A stretch of 64,000 bases of DNA from Craspedostauros australis (taxonomy: Eukaryota; Bacillariophyta; Bacillariophyceae; Mastogloiales; Achnanthaceae): contig JAMXDE010000076.1 of assembly GCA_026770025.1 (NCBI GenBank), positions 62,001 to 126,000 of the forward strand, in the 5' to 3' direction. Position 1 is the first letter of the stretch, and every line of letters starts with the position of its first letter. Both the position numbers and the translations under genes were made by a program. This document shows positions 53,072-62,951 of this stretch, piece by piece. Below the pieces are notes generated by a model. It saw only the letters and a list, made by a program, of their open reading frames with translations, was not told the origin of the DNA and did no database searches.

Positions 53072-54350
53072 TCATATCCTCGGAACAGCAGCACCCAGAA
53101 AGATCTTCTTCGCAAAGCCCGTTTTGTCCATGATGAAGAAGAACACATCCCAGAACTTGGCCAACGGCCCCAACGAGGACTCCAGCTATCCCAGCAGACC
53201 AACCTTGGCCGTGATATCCATGATGGTCGCGATGGTGGACCATCGCTTGTCCTTGTATTCTATCTGCAGGATGTCTTCGAGGCTGATCCCGCCATTGGCT
53301 TGTACATTGTACTGCATGGTGTACCGCTGAATGGCGTTGCCCAGACAATAAGCGTCTTCGATGGCCTGCTTAGTGTCCTGTCCAAGAAACTGTGGTATGG
53401 CGTGCGCTGGTGCCTCCATTGCGGTTGCAGTTGCGGTTGCAGTTGCGGTTGCAGTTGCGGTTGCAGTTGCGGTTGCAGTTGCGGTTATCGTTGGTGGCCA
53501 CCATCGCCTTGGCCCGTCGCGCAAAGGGATTTTGGAAGTCGATCCCCAACTCGAAGAGACGATCGGCATTGTCGATGAGTCGATCGATGATGGGCCTGGT
53601 GGTGTCCATGGGGATCTTGGCATCTTCGATCTGCTGTCACATCTGTTGCTGGACGTGCTCGGTCTCGGATCATGCCTATCAAGGGACGCTCTCGTCATTC
53701 GTGCTGGCGGTGGGCTTGGAGAAGGGGGAAGGTGTTGCGGAAGATGATGAAGCAGCCTCTCATGGTATCACGCTTGATGCCGCTACCATGGTTGATGTTG
53801 TCGTCGTTGCCGGTGAGGCAGTAGGCACAGTTGCCAAAGTATTGCTGCAGGATGGGATCTTGTTCCATTGTGTTCGTTTGGTCGCCGCTACTTCTGCTGC
53901 TACTACTCCCGCTGCTACTGTCGCTGTCCTCTTTGGCGACATCCTGAATGGCGTGCCGGATGCGGATGCCAGAGTACACAGCCACCGAATTGCGTTTGTT
54001 GCCTGCTGAAGACCGCACATTGCCATCACCACTGCCATTACCATTGCCGGCACCAGCGCCGTTGATGTACTGCTTGATGATGATGCCAATGCCACTCCAG
54101 CCCATCACAATATCATGCCAGTACGGCCCTTCCCTCGTTCCATCTTCAAATGCGAGATGGGTGGCATCTCACTCTGCCGTATTTGACATTCCACATCCAA
54201 CACCTGCTTGCTGAGATGCACGGGCGTCACCTCCAGCTCCTCCATCAGCTTCTCCTGCAGCGCCTCCTACAAGGCTCACCGCATGATGGAGGCTGGTCCG
54301 CCATGACCTCGCCATCCTCCTGGATCAGCGCTTTCGTCGTGACGTCACTC
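53072..54350 (-). pseudogene. Decayed FAD-dependent monooxygenase (PHBH/zeaxanthin-epoxidase type)
   Basis: Blocks of a flavin monooxygenase appear in family order but in different frames. They are LMEELEVTPVHLSKQVLDVE (about 54190-54260), HLAFEDGTREGPYWHDIVMGWSGIG and KQYI (about 54070-54155, the family's FEDGT...D.VVGADGIGS), YSGIRIRHAIQD and QQYFGNCAYCLTG, then DRLFELGIDFQNPF. The last are AHAIPQFLGQDTKQAIEDAYCLGNAI (the GDAAHAM.P..GQG.NQAIEDA flavin motif), DKRWSTIATIMDITAKVGLLG, an in-frame TAG at 53186-53188, and AKFWDVFFFIMDK...LGAAVP ending at 53072. There are at least three frame changes and one stop. The key flavin-motif residues GD and GQG have also decayed. A 12-bp repeat has expanded between two blocks. 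Introns alone do not explain the changes. Confidence 0.65.
53421..53486. repeat. 12-bp tandem repeat inside the monooxygenase pseudogene
   Basis: Five to six perfect copies of GGTTGCAGTTGC lie where a functional monooxygenase would have the short stretch before its GDAAHA motif. Translated on the minus strand it gives an Ala-Thr or Asn-Cys-Asn-Arg run. Confidence 0.92.
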
Positions 54351-54889
54351 CGCATCCATAATCATCTGTCTGAGATTGAAGTGCAGCAGCTGGACCTCCT
54401 CGTTGGATGAGATCGAGCTGGTGGTCTTGGATCGCACGGTCATCAATAGCAGCGCGACATCGGCCACCGCACGCTGTATGCTGCACACTGCACGCTGCAG
54501 TGACAGTGACGGATAGATCTGCTTCAGCACTGCCACGTTGTCATGCCGCTGTTGAGCTGCGCGCCCGCAGCTGCGACGACGTCCAATTCTGCTCTCGCAT
54601 CGGAGCATGTCACATCAATGATGTGTGCCATGATGTGTGCAATGTTGTCCGCAGTGGTATTGATATTGTTGTAATCAATGTCGCCAGCCTGATCACTGTC
54701 GCCAGCCTGATCACTGTCGCCATTGACATCGTCGTCATCGCTGCCCTTGCTGTCGCCGTTTCTCTCGTACTAATGTGGTCCAACGACAAAGGCCAACGAT
54801 TCTTGTTGCTAGAATGGTCTCAGTCGTTTCTGTCCTGCGATCTGAACCTTCAACGTCAGCCGCACAAATGGCATGGCACATTCATTGGA
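54351..54889. other. Coding-like remnants between two decayed genes
   Basis: Minus-strand frames here read coding-like for short distances: a GDSDQAGD repeat, then HIMAHIIDVTCSDARAELD and VVAAAGAQLNSGM, followed in another frame by DNVAVLKQIYPSL. I cannot assign them to a family. They may be the 5' part of the monooxygenase pseudogene or a spacer. Confidence 0.3.
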
Positions 54890-55833
54890 TTAGAACGAGT
54901 CGATGACATCCAATATGGCAGTCATCTCATTCTCTGCATTCAGCACCAACGGACAGCCACAAGCGATGGGTTCCATGATGCTGTGCCCTGGACTGCAAGC
55001 CAACTGCAAGCCGTCATGAGAGCTGCTGGTGGCAAGCACCACTGCATTTGCTTGGATAGAATCGTGCGGATCGTCTCCAACATGAAGGATGAAATCGCCA
55101 TCATCGAGTGGATCCATTGCGGTCACTATCCAATTTGTGAGTACCTGGAGTTTAGTGGACGTGTCGCTATCCTCCACATCCTCGGTGCTGCCATCGGTAT
55201 TGTCGGCACTGGTGTTCAGTCTTTCGGTCAACGCGTCACCCAGAGGTTGCGTCGATGCGCCAAAGGAGGAATCTGGATCAGCCCCGCATGTTGTCGTGAA
55301 GAGGACGATGGTCACGCCATCTTGTGTCGGCGTCTCCAACACCATATCAGGCACATGTCCTGCCAGCCATTCCTGCTGCTGTCGTGGCTTCCATGTCTTC
55401 GTCGACAACCCAGCAAGCTCCGTTGATCACGTCGGAATCCTTCCTTGACTACTTCCGAAACCTTCCTCAGAGGGTCTCAAGACATCATGCCTTGATCTTG
55501 GTTGGATCTCAGATTGCGAAGGATTGTTTCTGTTGACTCCAACAAAGCGATCCATGTGCCTGTGGAGGTTGATGTGTTGCGCAACGCTGCAATGGCAGCA
55601 AGCGTCCCGGTTGTGCCACCGCTGATGATCGCAAGATCCACATGTTGCTGGGAGAGGGGTGTTGGTTGTGCCATTGTCGTTGTTGTCGTTGTTGCGGTTG
55701 CCGTTGTTGCAGTTGCGGCTGTTGGCCTTGGTATTGGAGTGTTGGACAATGTCTCCGCAGATGGGTGGCCGAACACCAGGAAGGAGAGAAGCGACAGCAG
55801 AAGTGGCAACAGAAGTGGCAACAGAAGTGGCAA
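54890..55833 (-). pseudogene. Probable remnant of a second flavoprotein (HI0933-like?)
   Basis: Two minus-strand frames carry nucleotide-binding-like sequence. One (55477-55833) starts MPLLLPLLLPLLLSLLSFL, a hydrophobic run created by a short tandem repeat, and continues VDLAIISGGTTGTLAAIAALRN..WIALLE, which looks like a Rossmann dinucleotide-binding start. The other (54890-55408) has DGDFILHVGDDPH..ANAVVLATSSSHDGLQLACSPGHSI, reminiscent of the ATG...GH segment of HI0933-type flavoproteins. They are out of frame with each other and I find no splice sites joining them cleanly. Family assignment is tentative. Confidence 0.35.
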
Positions 55834-55838
55834 CAGAA
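55795..55838. repeat. Short tandem repeat GTGGCAACAGAA
   Basis: Three to four copies of a 12-bp unit. On the minus strand they translate as LLLPLLLPLLL and mimic a signal peptide, so the apparent hydrophobic N-terminus of the adjacent frame should be treated with caution. Confidence 0.85.
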
Positions 55839-55854
55839 GCGGTGTCCGTATCCA

Positions 55855-56560
55855 TTATGCCGCAGTTCTGAAGAAATGGAATACCATGATGGTAGAGTAT
55901 GGTGCCATAGTCCGATTGTCTGATGGTCTATTGTTGCATGCAGTCCTCAAAGGCATAACCGCACATGACCAGTGGTGAGATGGCTGGACGCTCTCACTGT
56001 TGCTGTCGGTATTGGTCTTGGATTCTTCTCCTGGACGCACGAACTTTCCATCTCCGCTTTCCATGCACTCCAGACCACTGACCTGAAGCTCGAGCTCGAA
56101 GGCGGCTGCCATGCCGGTCTTGTCTGTGGCGTCAATATCATGCGTTGGCTCGTCGCCATTGGCAGTATTATGGCCATCGCCATATCCGTCGATGGCAATG
56201 GTCTTGAGCTTGAGCTGCTGAGCGAAGCTGGCAAAGGGCTCCGTGCCCATCCGGATGATGCAGATGGATCCGGCGGTGCGATCGACGATGAGGACGTTTT
56301 CATCCATGCCTGATTGGCTGAGAGAGGAGACGAAGATCTTCTGGCTGTCGTCACTTGCGACTTGCGGATCCAGCGAGAATCCACACACCTGGCAGCTGGC
56401 GTACTTCCGGTTCTGGTGCTTCCGGTCTGACACCTGCTGCAGTCGCTCGCGCAGAACCGTCGAGAAGGAGTGAGAGAAGCACGACTAGTCCACCACAGGG
56501 AACATCTGGCTGTCGTCTTGGTCCATGCCTCCAGCATTGGGACTGGTGCTACTGCTGGTG

Positions 56561-56601
<41 letters not shown>

Positions 56602-56721
56602 ACGACTACTACTAGCATGTTCGTCGTCCTTGTTCGTGTGGTCGTAGAAAAGACGGGGAGCCCGAAGATCGAGAGAGAGCGTGGAAAAGCGGTGGTTTGG
56701 AGAGGTCGTGTTCTGTTCCAA
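55855..56721 (-). pseudogene. Reading frame interrupted by one in-frame TAG (unknown protein)
   Basis: One minus-strand frame is open on both sides of a TAG at 56485-56487. Upstream are a Ser-rich run and MDQDDSQMFPVVD. Downstream are SHSFSTVLRERLQQVSD, KYASCQVCGFSLDPQVASDDSQKIFVSS, and MDENVLIVDRTAGSICIIRMGTEP. The upstream part begins without an ATG, so an exon may be missing. TAG is a normal stop in this genome (it ends eIF2B alpha, severin and the K+ channel). The TAG therefore marks a broken gene, or the downstream part starts at an internal Met as its own small gene. No family is recognised. Confidence 0.35.
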
Positions 56722-57454
56722 TGATACTCTGTATCGTTCATGTCTCGTTGTGTTGTTGAGTGATTCATTCCGTTGCTCTCACAAGGGTGAATCACATCTT
56801 GGTCGATGAAGCCGAGGCCAATAAATCTGAAGGTTCGCCATTTCAGAACGTGAGTTTGATGCGCTTGTTGTGTCTTGCAGTTCCAAAAAGTCAGTCCCGG
56901 GAGAACTCTCCAATAGAACGATGATGCTTTCTTGGTGTCAAACGTTCTCGCAAGTGCCTCCGAAGTGCCACTGTTCTTTTGTTCAATCCAACACATCAAC
57001 TGTTCCGACGAACGTGTCTGTGCCACACCACAGAAAAAGTGATTTCTTTGGAGGGGAAGGGAAAACGGCGTTTTTTTTAAATTGCGACGAAGGAAAACGA
57101 AAGTCGAAAAGGGATGCGGGCCACCAAATGGCGAAAAATTCTTGCGTATTTTCAAAAACTACTTGTGGCTTTTTTGCTCATTATCATGTTGTGCACGGAC
57201 TGCATCTTGTTGTTTTTTGGCTTTTTTCATTCTGGTCCACGGATCCTTCGCCTCTTCATGCGATTCCACACATTCGACAGCCACAGAGTCAGCATGTTCC
57301 CCTCTCTTCGAATGGGGGTTGCGGATGTTGTTGTGGCTCTCTTGCCAGTTGACTTGTTGCATTCCATCAGCAGGATTCGTCTAGTTACAACAAGCAAACA
57401 TTGTACATTCTGACTCCACTATTTATGGTATTCTCGTTTGCCTTGCTGAGGTGG
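56722..57454. other. Intergenic, no gene
   Basis: AT-richer sequence with homopolymer runs (T8 at 57071-57078) and no supported frame; the 402-codon minus frame crossing into it has low-complexity content only. TA-rich sequence near 57415-57435 may be the 3' end of the next minus-strand gene. Confidence 0.35.
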
Positions 57455-60400
57455 TTAACTTGCATCACCACGGCGTTGTCGTGCTGACCTCCCACGGGTC
57501 CTCATCCCAGTAGTAGTCGGCTTTCTTCGTTCTTTCTCTTGGTCATCATGCTGGTGCTGTGATTGTTTGTCTCCTATTGCTTGTTCTGCCATTGTGAAAT
57601 TATTCGTGGTTGCTTCCGCCGTTGTTGTGGGCACTGTTGCAACCTGCGGCGGCTGTTGGATGCTTCCTTCTGCTGTCTCTCCTCTTGCATCATCTTTTGG
57701 GACCGATTCGGTTGATGCCAAAGTTGCACTTGGCGATGGCATCCGGACTCCAGCTGTTTCGGCTCCTCTTTTTGATGCCGGTGATGGTGGTGATGGCAAG
57801 ATCGCCACCTCCGTTTGGGCATCTGTTTGTGTTGTATGCTGCACACCGCCTGCCTGGGATGGCACGATCCATTGGGGTGATCCTGCTGTTGCCATCTCGT
57901 CTGGCCATGCCCTTATTCTTCCAATTTCTGAGACTTTCGAACTTCTGGTTGCTGGTGATTGTGGTGGTGTTGGCAAAATCGCCACCTCCGATTGGGCATC
58001 TGTTCCTGTTGTATGATGCACACTGCCTGCCTGGGCTGTTGGGATCTCTTGGGGCGATCCCACCACAGCAACCCCCTTTTGCTGTGCCTGTCCCCCTCCA
58101 CTGTCTGAGCTTTCCACCAATACTCGTGCTGGTGATCTTGGTGGTGGCATTGCCAGTGTGTCTGTTTGTGTTCTGTGATGTGCATCGCCCGCCTGGGCTG
58201 GTAGGATCCGCACAAGTGATTCCACTACAGCAATCGCCTCTTCCTGTGCCCCTCCTCCTCCACTGTCTGAGCTTTCCACCAATGCTTGTGCTGGTGATCT
58301 TGGTGGTGGCATTGCCTGTGTGTCTGTTTGTGTTCTGTGATGTGCATCGCCCGCCTGGGCTGGTAGGATTTGTACAAGTGATCCTGCTCCTGCCATCCCC
58401 TCTTCCTGTGCCCGTCCTCCTCCACGGTCTGAGCCTTCCACCAATGCTCGTGTTGGTGATCTTGGTGGTGGCATTGCCTGCGTGTCTGTTCGTGTTCTGC
58501 GATGTGCATCGCTTGCCTGGGCTGGTAGAATCCGTTGGAGTGATGGGTGAATGCCACTGTTCTGGCTTCTTTCATCCATAGCAGTGCGACGGTGCGTGTA
58601 CTGATCTGTACTGGCTCTCACACCTGCTGCTGCTGCTGCTGCTGGAGGTTCACCACCTGATCTGCTTGCCAACTGGCCGGCAGCATCAACCAACGCCGCA
58701 TCGAGGGAGATATCCTCGTGCTCCCACCATCTGTTGGCATGTTGGGAGACGTCCACATTGACATTGGGGCCACCTGCCATGGGCACTTGTGTGAGAGCAC
58801 GAGGCTTCTTTGTTGCTTGGCTTTCTTCAGTTGCATCTGCAAACAATCTGGGTCTCTCTTGCAAGGTGTCCTCCCGTGCCCGCTTTGCACGCTTTTCCTC
58901 CACCTTGAGAGCCAGCTCAGCCTCCATCATCTCAAGCGTTGCCCGTTTGATTTCAATACGATCTCGCATTATTTCGGTACTGTCTGTAAAAACTGACATG
59001 GTGTCGTCGGTGGCAGTCTGGGTTGCTGTCTGATGACTGATGGCAGAAACCGTGGGTGTGGCTTGTTGGCCATGCAGCCTTGGCTGCGTTGCTGATGGTA
59101 GTTGTCTGTTGTTGTTGTGGTGACTGTCCGCTGCTGGGGTGGGGCGACGACCTCCTAGGTGGATTGTGGGTTGGGGTGTTGATGGTGTCATGCTGTTGCC
59201 AGCCGTGGCAGCTGCGGTGCCGACCGTCATGTTCCTTGTGCTTGTCATATTGGTGTTGATGTTGTGGGTGGCAACGTCAGTGGTGCAGTTCGGTGTGTTA
59301 GTGACTTGGTCACTAACATCAGGATGGCTTCCGTCACCATCTGCAAAGCCCAGACCATGGCACACAGAAAAGTGCCGGGTCACCCCAACATTGGTTGCTT
59401 CCTTCAAACGTACTGTTATTGTAAGCATGTTGTGGGTTGCACCATCATTGTCCTTCACAGCATGACGTAACCAGACCACTCCTCCCAATCTTCGGCATGG
59501 TGTGTCACAGAAGATGGAATCGATAGGAAATGGCATGGGTACAAGCATTTCCGAACGGAAGGACTCTGCAAAGTCTTCGTTCCGGAACTGTTGCACATGG
59601 GCAGAACGTTTCTGCCCTGCATCAGAGAAAGGATGACCCAACTTGTCAATCAGGATGTCCACGATGCTTCCGTCCTTTCCAAAAGCCGTTGGTGGCTTGT
59701 ATAGCAACACCAGGAACATCCGAGGTACTCCATCCACCTTCCGACTTTGGATGGTCACTGTCGCATCATCCCTGGTGGTGCACGCAGGCATGTGGAAGTC
59801 AACCCCAACCATGCGATACCTTTCACCACGAGGTCTCCACACCTGAGTTGTGTGGAAGACCTCGATGGTGCGGCTCAGCTTTCGAAACTTTGCAACTCGT
59901 TGGGATTCTGATAGCTCAAAAAAGTGGCCGAATCTTGCAGAGATGGGGTCATAGGGCATGCTCGTAGATCCACATTGGCCTGGTTGGTTGGTAGTGCCAA
60001 GGTATTCCATGTCATTGTCAGAATCTGTGCCCTCCACGTCATCTGATGATTCAGATGACCCATCGGATGTGCTGCTGCTGCTGCTGCTGCTCTCATTTGT
60101 GCTGTTGATTCCAAGAGGGCGGGCAGTGTCACCTTCATGTGATGCTTCGTACATACGGCCCCGTGTGCTTCGTCTGTTGGTGCTGTTTCTGCGTGTGTTG
60201 TTCCTGTTGGTTCCGCTCCTGGTGTTGTTGGCATGGCTGTTGGTGGTGTTATGACTGGTGGAAGAGTTGGCATCGTGATTGGTTGGTTCCAACTCAGCAT
60301 TTTTGGCTTCTGGTACATCCACAGGACGGAGGTTGGCACCAAGCCTATGTATCGAGACCTTGTTTCGCTTGCCATCCTCTGCAATGGATGATGAAGAGAT

Positions 60401-60724
60401 GAATGCCAAAGGTTGGAGTCATAGGAAAGATAGAAAATAGATGAGAAGGCACCTGAATACAAGCAGACGAGTTCATGATGGAGCTTTGATTGTGTGGCTG
60501 GGCATGCAGTACTTACGGTGAAACAAACCCTTCTTCACCAATGTCCGTTTGAACTCACGTAGAGTCCGAACGAACTTCTTTGCATCATACTTGAGTAAGA
60601 ACGAATGTTGCAGACGCAAAGGTGCTGCCTCCCAGTGCCATTTCGTGGGATCAGCCAAGAATGCCTTCATGAGCTCATTGGCATCAGGCCCATTCTTGTA
60701 GAAACGTGGATCGGTGCCCACCAT
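57455..60724 (-). CDS. Repeat-containing protein with conserved N-terminal and central domains, two exons (unknown function)
   Basis: Exons are 60724-60517 and 60378-57455. The intron is 138 bp (GTAAGT donor, TTGCAG acceptor) after the first base of codon 70, and the product is 1043 aa. Exon 1 (MVGTDPRFYKNGPDANELMK, then W.W...PLRL...FLLKYDAKKFVRTLREFK) resembles a short W...F domain I recall at the N-terminus of many diatom proteins. A Thr/Asn/Ser linker follows. A central folded region (about 205-395) contains FRKLSRTIEVFHTTQVWRPRG, RMFLVLLYKPPTAFG and PFPIDSIFCDTPCRRLGGV. A charged helix (EIMRDRIEIKRATLEMMEAE) and KRAKRAR come next. Five tandem repeats of ~54-59 residues built on ILPAQAGDAHHRTQTDTQAM occupy the C-terminal part. 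Stop codons lie just upstream of the ATG. The basic cluster suggests nuclear location. Confidence 0.72.
57745..58540 (-). repeat. Coding tandem repeat, 162-bp unit
   Basis: Three well-kept 54-codon units and two diverged ~50-59-codon units within the large gene. Each unit has (I/V)(L/P)P(A/T)QAG..H..T.TD.Q, then a Pro-rich turn and an acidic/Gly segment. The unit length is a multiple of three, so copy-number changes keep the frame. Confidence 0.85.
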
Positions 60725-60766
60725 TGTGAAATGTCTCCAATGTTGTGCTGTTGAGTTGTTGGGTCA

Positions 60767-62951
60767 ATGTGCAAATGTGTTGATGCGCCAATGTGCCCAT
60801 GCATTGATGTGTGAATGTGTGAATGTGTTGATGTGTTGATGTGTTGATGTGTTGATGTGAGAACGTGTGGATGCGCCAATGTTCGGATGTGTTGATGCGA
60901 GGATGAGTGGATGCGCCAAGGTTCGGATGTGTTGATGCGAGGATGAGTGGATGCACCAAGGTTCGGATGTGTTTATGTGAGGATGAGTGGACGCGCCAAT
61001 GTTCAGATGTGTTGATGCGAGGACGAGTGAATGCGCCAATGTTTGGATGTGTTGATGCGACAACGCGTGGATGCGCCAATGTTCGGATGTGTTGATGCAA
61101 GGATGAGTGGATGTGCCAATGTTTGGATGTGTTTATGCGACAACGCGTGGACGCGCCAATGTTCGGATGTGTTGATGCAACGATGAGTCGATGTGCCAGT
61201 GTTCGGATGTGTTGATGCGAGGATGAGTGGATGCGCCAATGTTTGGATGTGTTGATGCGACAACGCGTGGACGCGCCAATGTTCGGATGTGTTGATGCAA
61301 GGATGAGTGGATGTGCCAGTGTTCGGATGTGTTGATGCGACAACGCGTGGACGCGCCAATGTTCGGAAGTGTTGATGCAACGATGAGTCGATGTGCCAGT
61401 GTTCGGATGTGTTGATGCAAGGATGAGTGGATGTGCCAATGTTTGGATGTGTTTATGCAACAACGCGTGGACGCGCCAATGTTCGGATGTGTTGATGCGA
61501 GGATGAGTGGATGTGCCAAGGTTCGGATGTGTTGATGCGACGACGAGTGAATGCGCCAATGTTCGGATGATCGGATGCGCCAATGTTTGGATGTGTTGAT
61601 GCAAGGATGAGTGGACGTGTCAATGTTCGGATGTGTTGATACGAGGATGAGTGAATGCGCCAATGTTTGGATGTGTTTATGCGAGGATGAGTGGACGCGC
61701 CAATGTTTGGATGTGTTGGTGTGAACGCGCGTGGACGTGCCAATGTTCGGATGAGTGGATGCGCCAATGTTCGGATGAGTGGATGCGCCAATGTTCGGAT
61801 GTGTTGATGCAAGGACGAGTGAATGCGCTAATGTTCGGATGTGCAGATGTGTTGATGTGTGGACGTGCCAATGTTTGGATGTGTTGATGAGAGGACGAGT
61901 GAATGCGCCAATGTTCGGATGTGTTGATGTGAGGATGAGTGGACGCGCCAATGTTTGGATGTGTTGATGCGAGGATGAGTGGATGTGCCAAGGTTTGGAT
62001 GTGTTGATGGGAGGATGAGTGAATGCGCCAATTCGGATGTGCAGATGTGTTGATGTGTGGACGCGCCAATGTTCGGATGTGTTGATGCGGGGATGTGTGG
62101 ATGCGCCAATGGTCGGATGTGTTGATATGAGGATGAGTTGACGTGTCAATGTTCGGATGTGTTGATGCGAGGACGAGTGAATGCGCCAATGTTCAGATGT
62201 GTTGATGCGACGACGAGTGGATGCGAGGACGAGTGAATGCGCCAATGTTTGGATGTGTTGATGCGAGAATGAGTGAATGCGCCAATGTTCGGATGTGTTG
62301 ATGAGAGGACGAGTGGATGTGCCAATGTTTGGATGTGTTCATGCGACAACGCGTGGACGCGCCAATGTTCGGATGATCGGATGCGCCAATGTTCGGATGA
62401 TCGGATGCGCCAATGTTCGGATGATCGGATGCGCCAATGTTCGGATGTGTTGATGCGACGACGAGTGGATGCGCCAGTGTGCAGATGTGTTGATGCGAGG
62501 ACGAGTGAATGTGCCAATGTTTGGATGTGTTGATGTGACGACAAGTGGATGCGCCAATGTTCGGATGTGTTGATGAGAGGACGAGTGGATGTGCCAAGGT
62601 TTGGATGTGTTCATGCGACAACGCGTGGATGCGCCAATGTTCGGATGATCGGATGCGCCAATGTTCGGATGTGGTGATGCGAGGACGAGTGAATGTGCCA
62701 ATGTTCGGATGTGTTGATGCGACGACGAGTGGATGCGCCAGTGTGCAGATGTGGTGATGCGACGACGAGTGAATGCACCAATGTTCGAATGTGCAGATGT
62801 GTTGATGTGTGGACGTGCCAATGTTTGGATGTGTTGATGAGAGGACGAGTGAATGCGCCAATGTTCAGATGTGTTGATGCGAGGATGCGCCAATGTTCGG
62901 ATGTGTTGATGCGCCAATGTTCGGATGTGTTGATGCGCCAATGCACCGATT
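60767..62951. repeat. 40-bp minisatellite, about 50 units
   Basis: Head-to-tail units of about 40 bp with the core GCGCCAATGTTCGGATGTG followed by TTGATGCGAGGATGAGTGGAT. Some are truncated to ~20 bp units at the right end and near 62355-62440. Variation is mostly C/T or G/A changes. Since 40 is not a multiple of three, the array is read in all three frames in turn; on the minus strand all three stay open, which creates artefactual frames of up to 370 codons with a 40-residue period. Every unit has a CCAAT pentamer. The array ends about 45 bp upstream of the start codon at 60724. Confidence 0.95.

Noticed and set aside
53186-56487. Reassignment of TAG to an amino acid
   Set aside because: eIF2B alpha, severin and the K+ channel all end at TAG at the family-expected C-terminus.
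55947-57155. 402-codon minus-strand frame with an Ala run
   Set aside because: Overlaps a better-looking frame, is Ser/Pro/Arg low complexity, and its Ala run is a CTG-repeat artefact.
60767-62951. CRISPR-like array
   Set aside because: Units are contiguous 40-bp repeats with no unique spacers, in a eukaryotic intron-bearing region.
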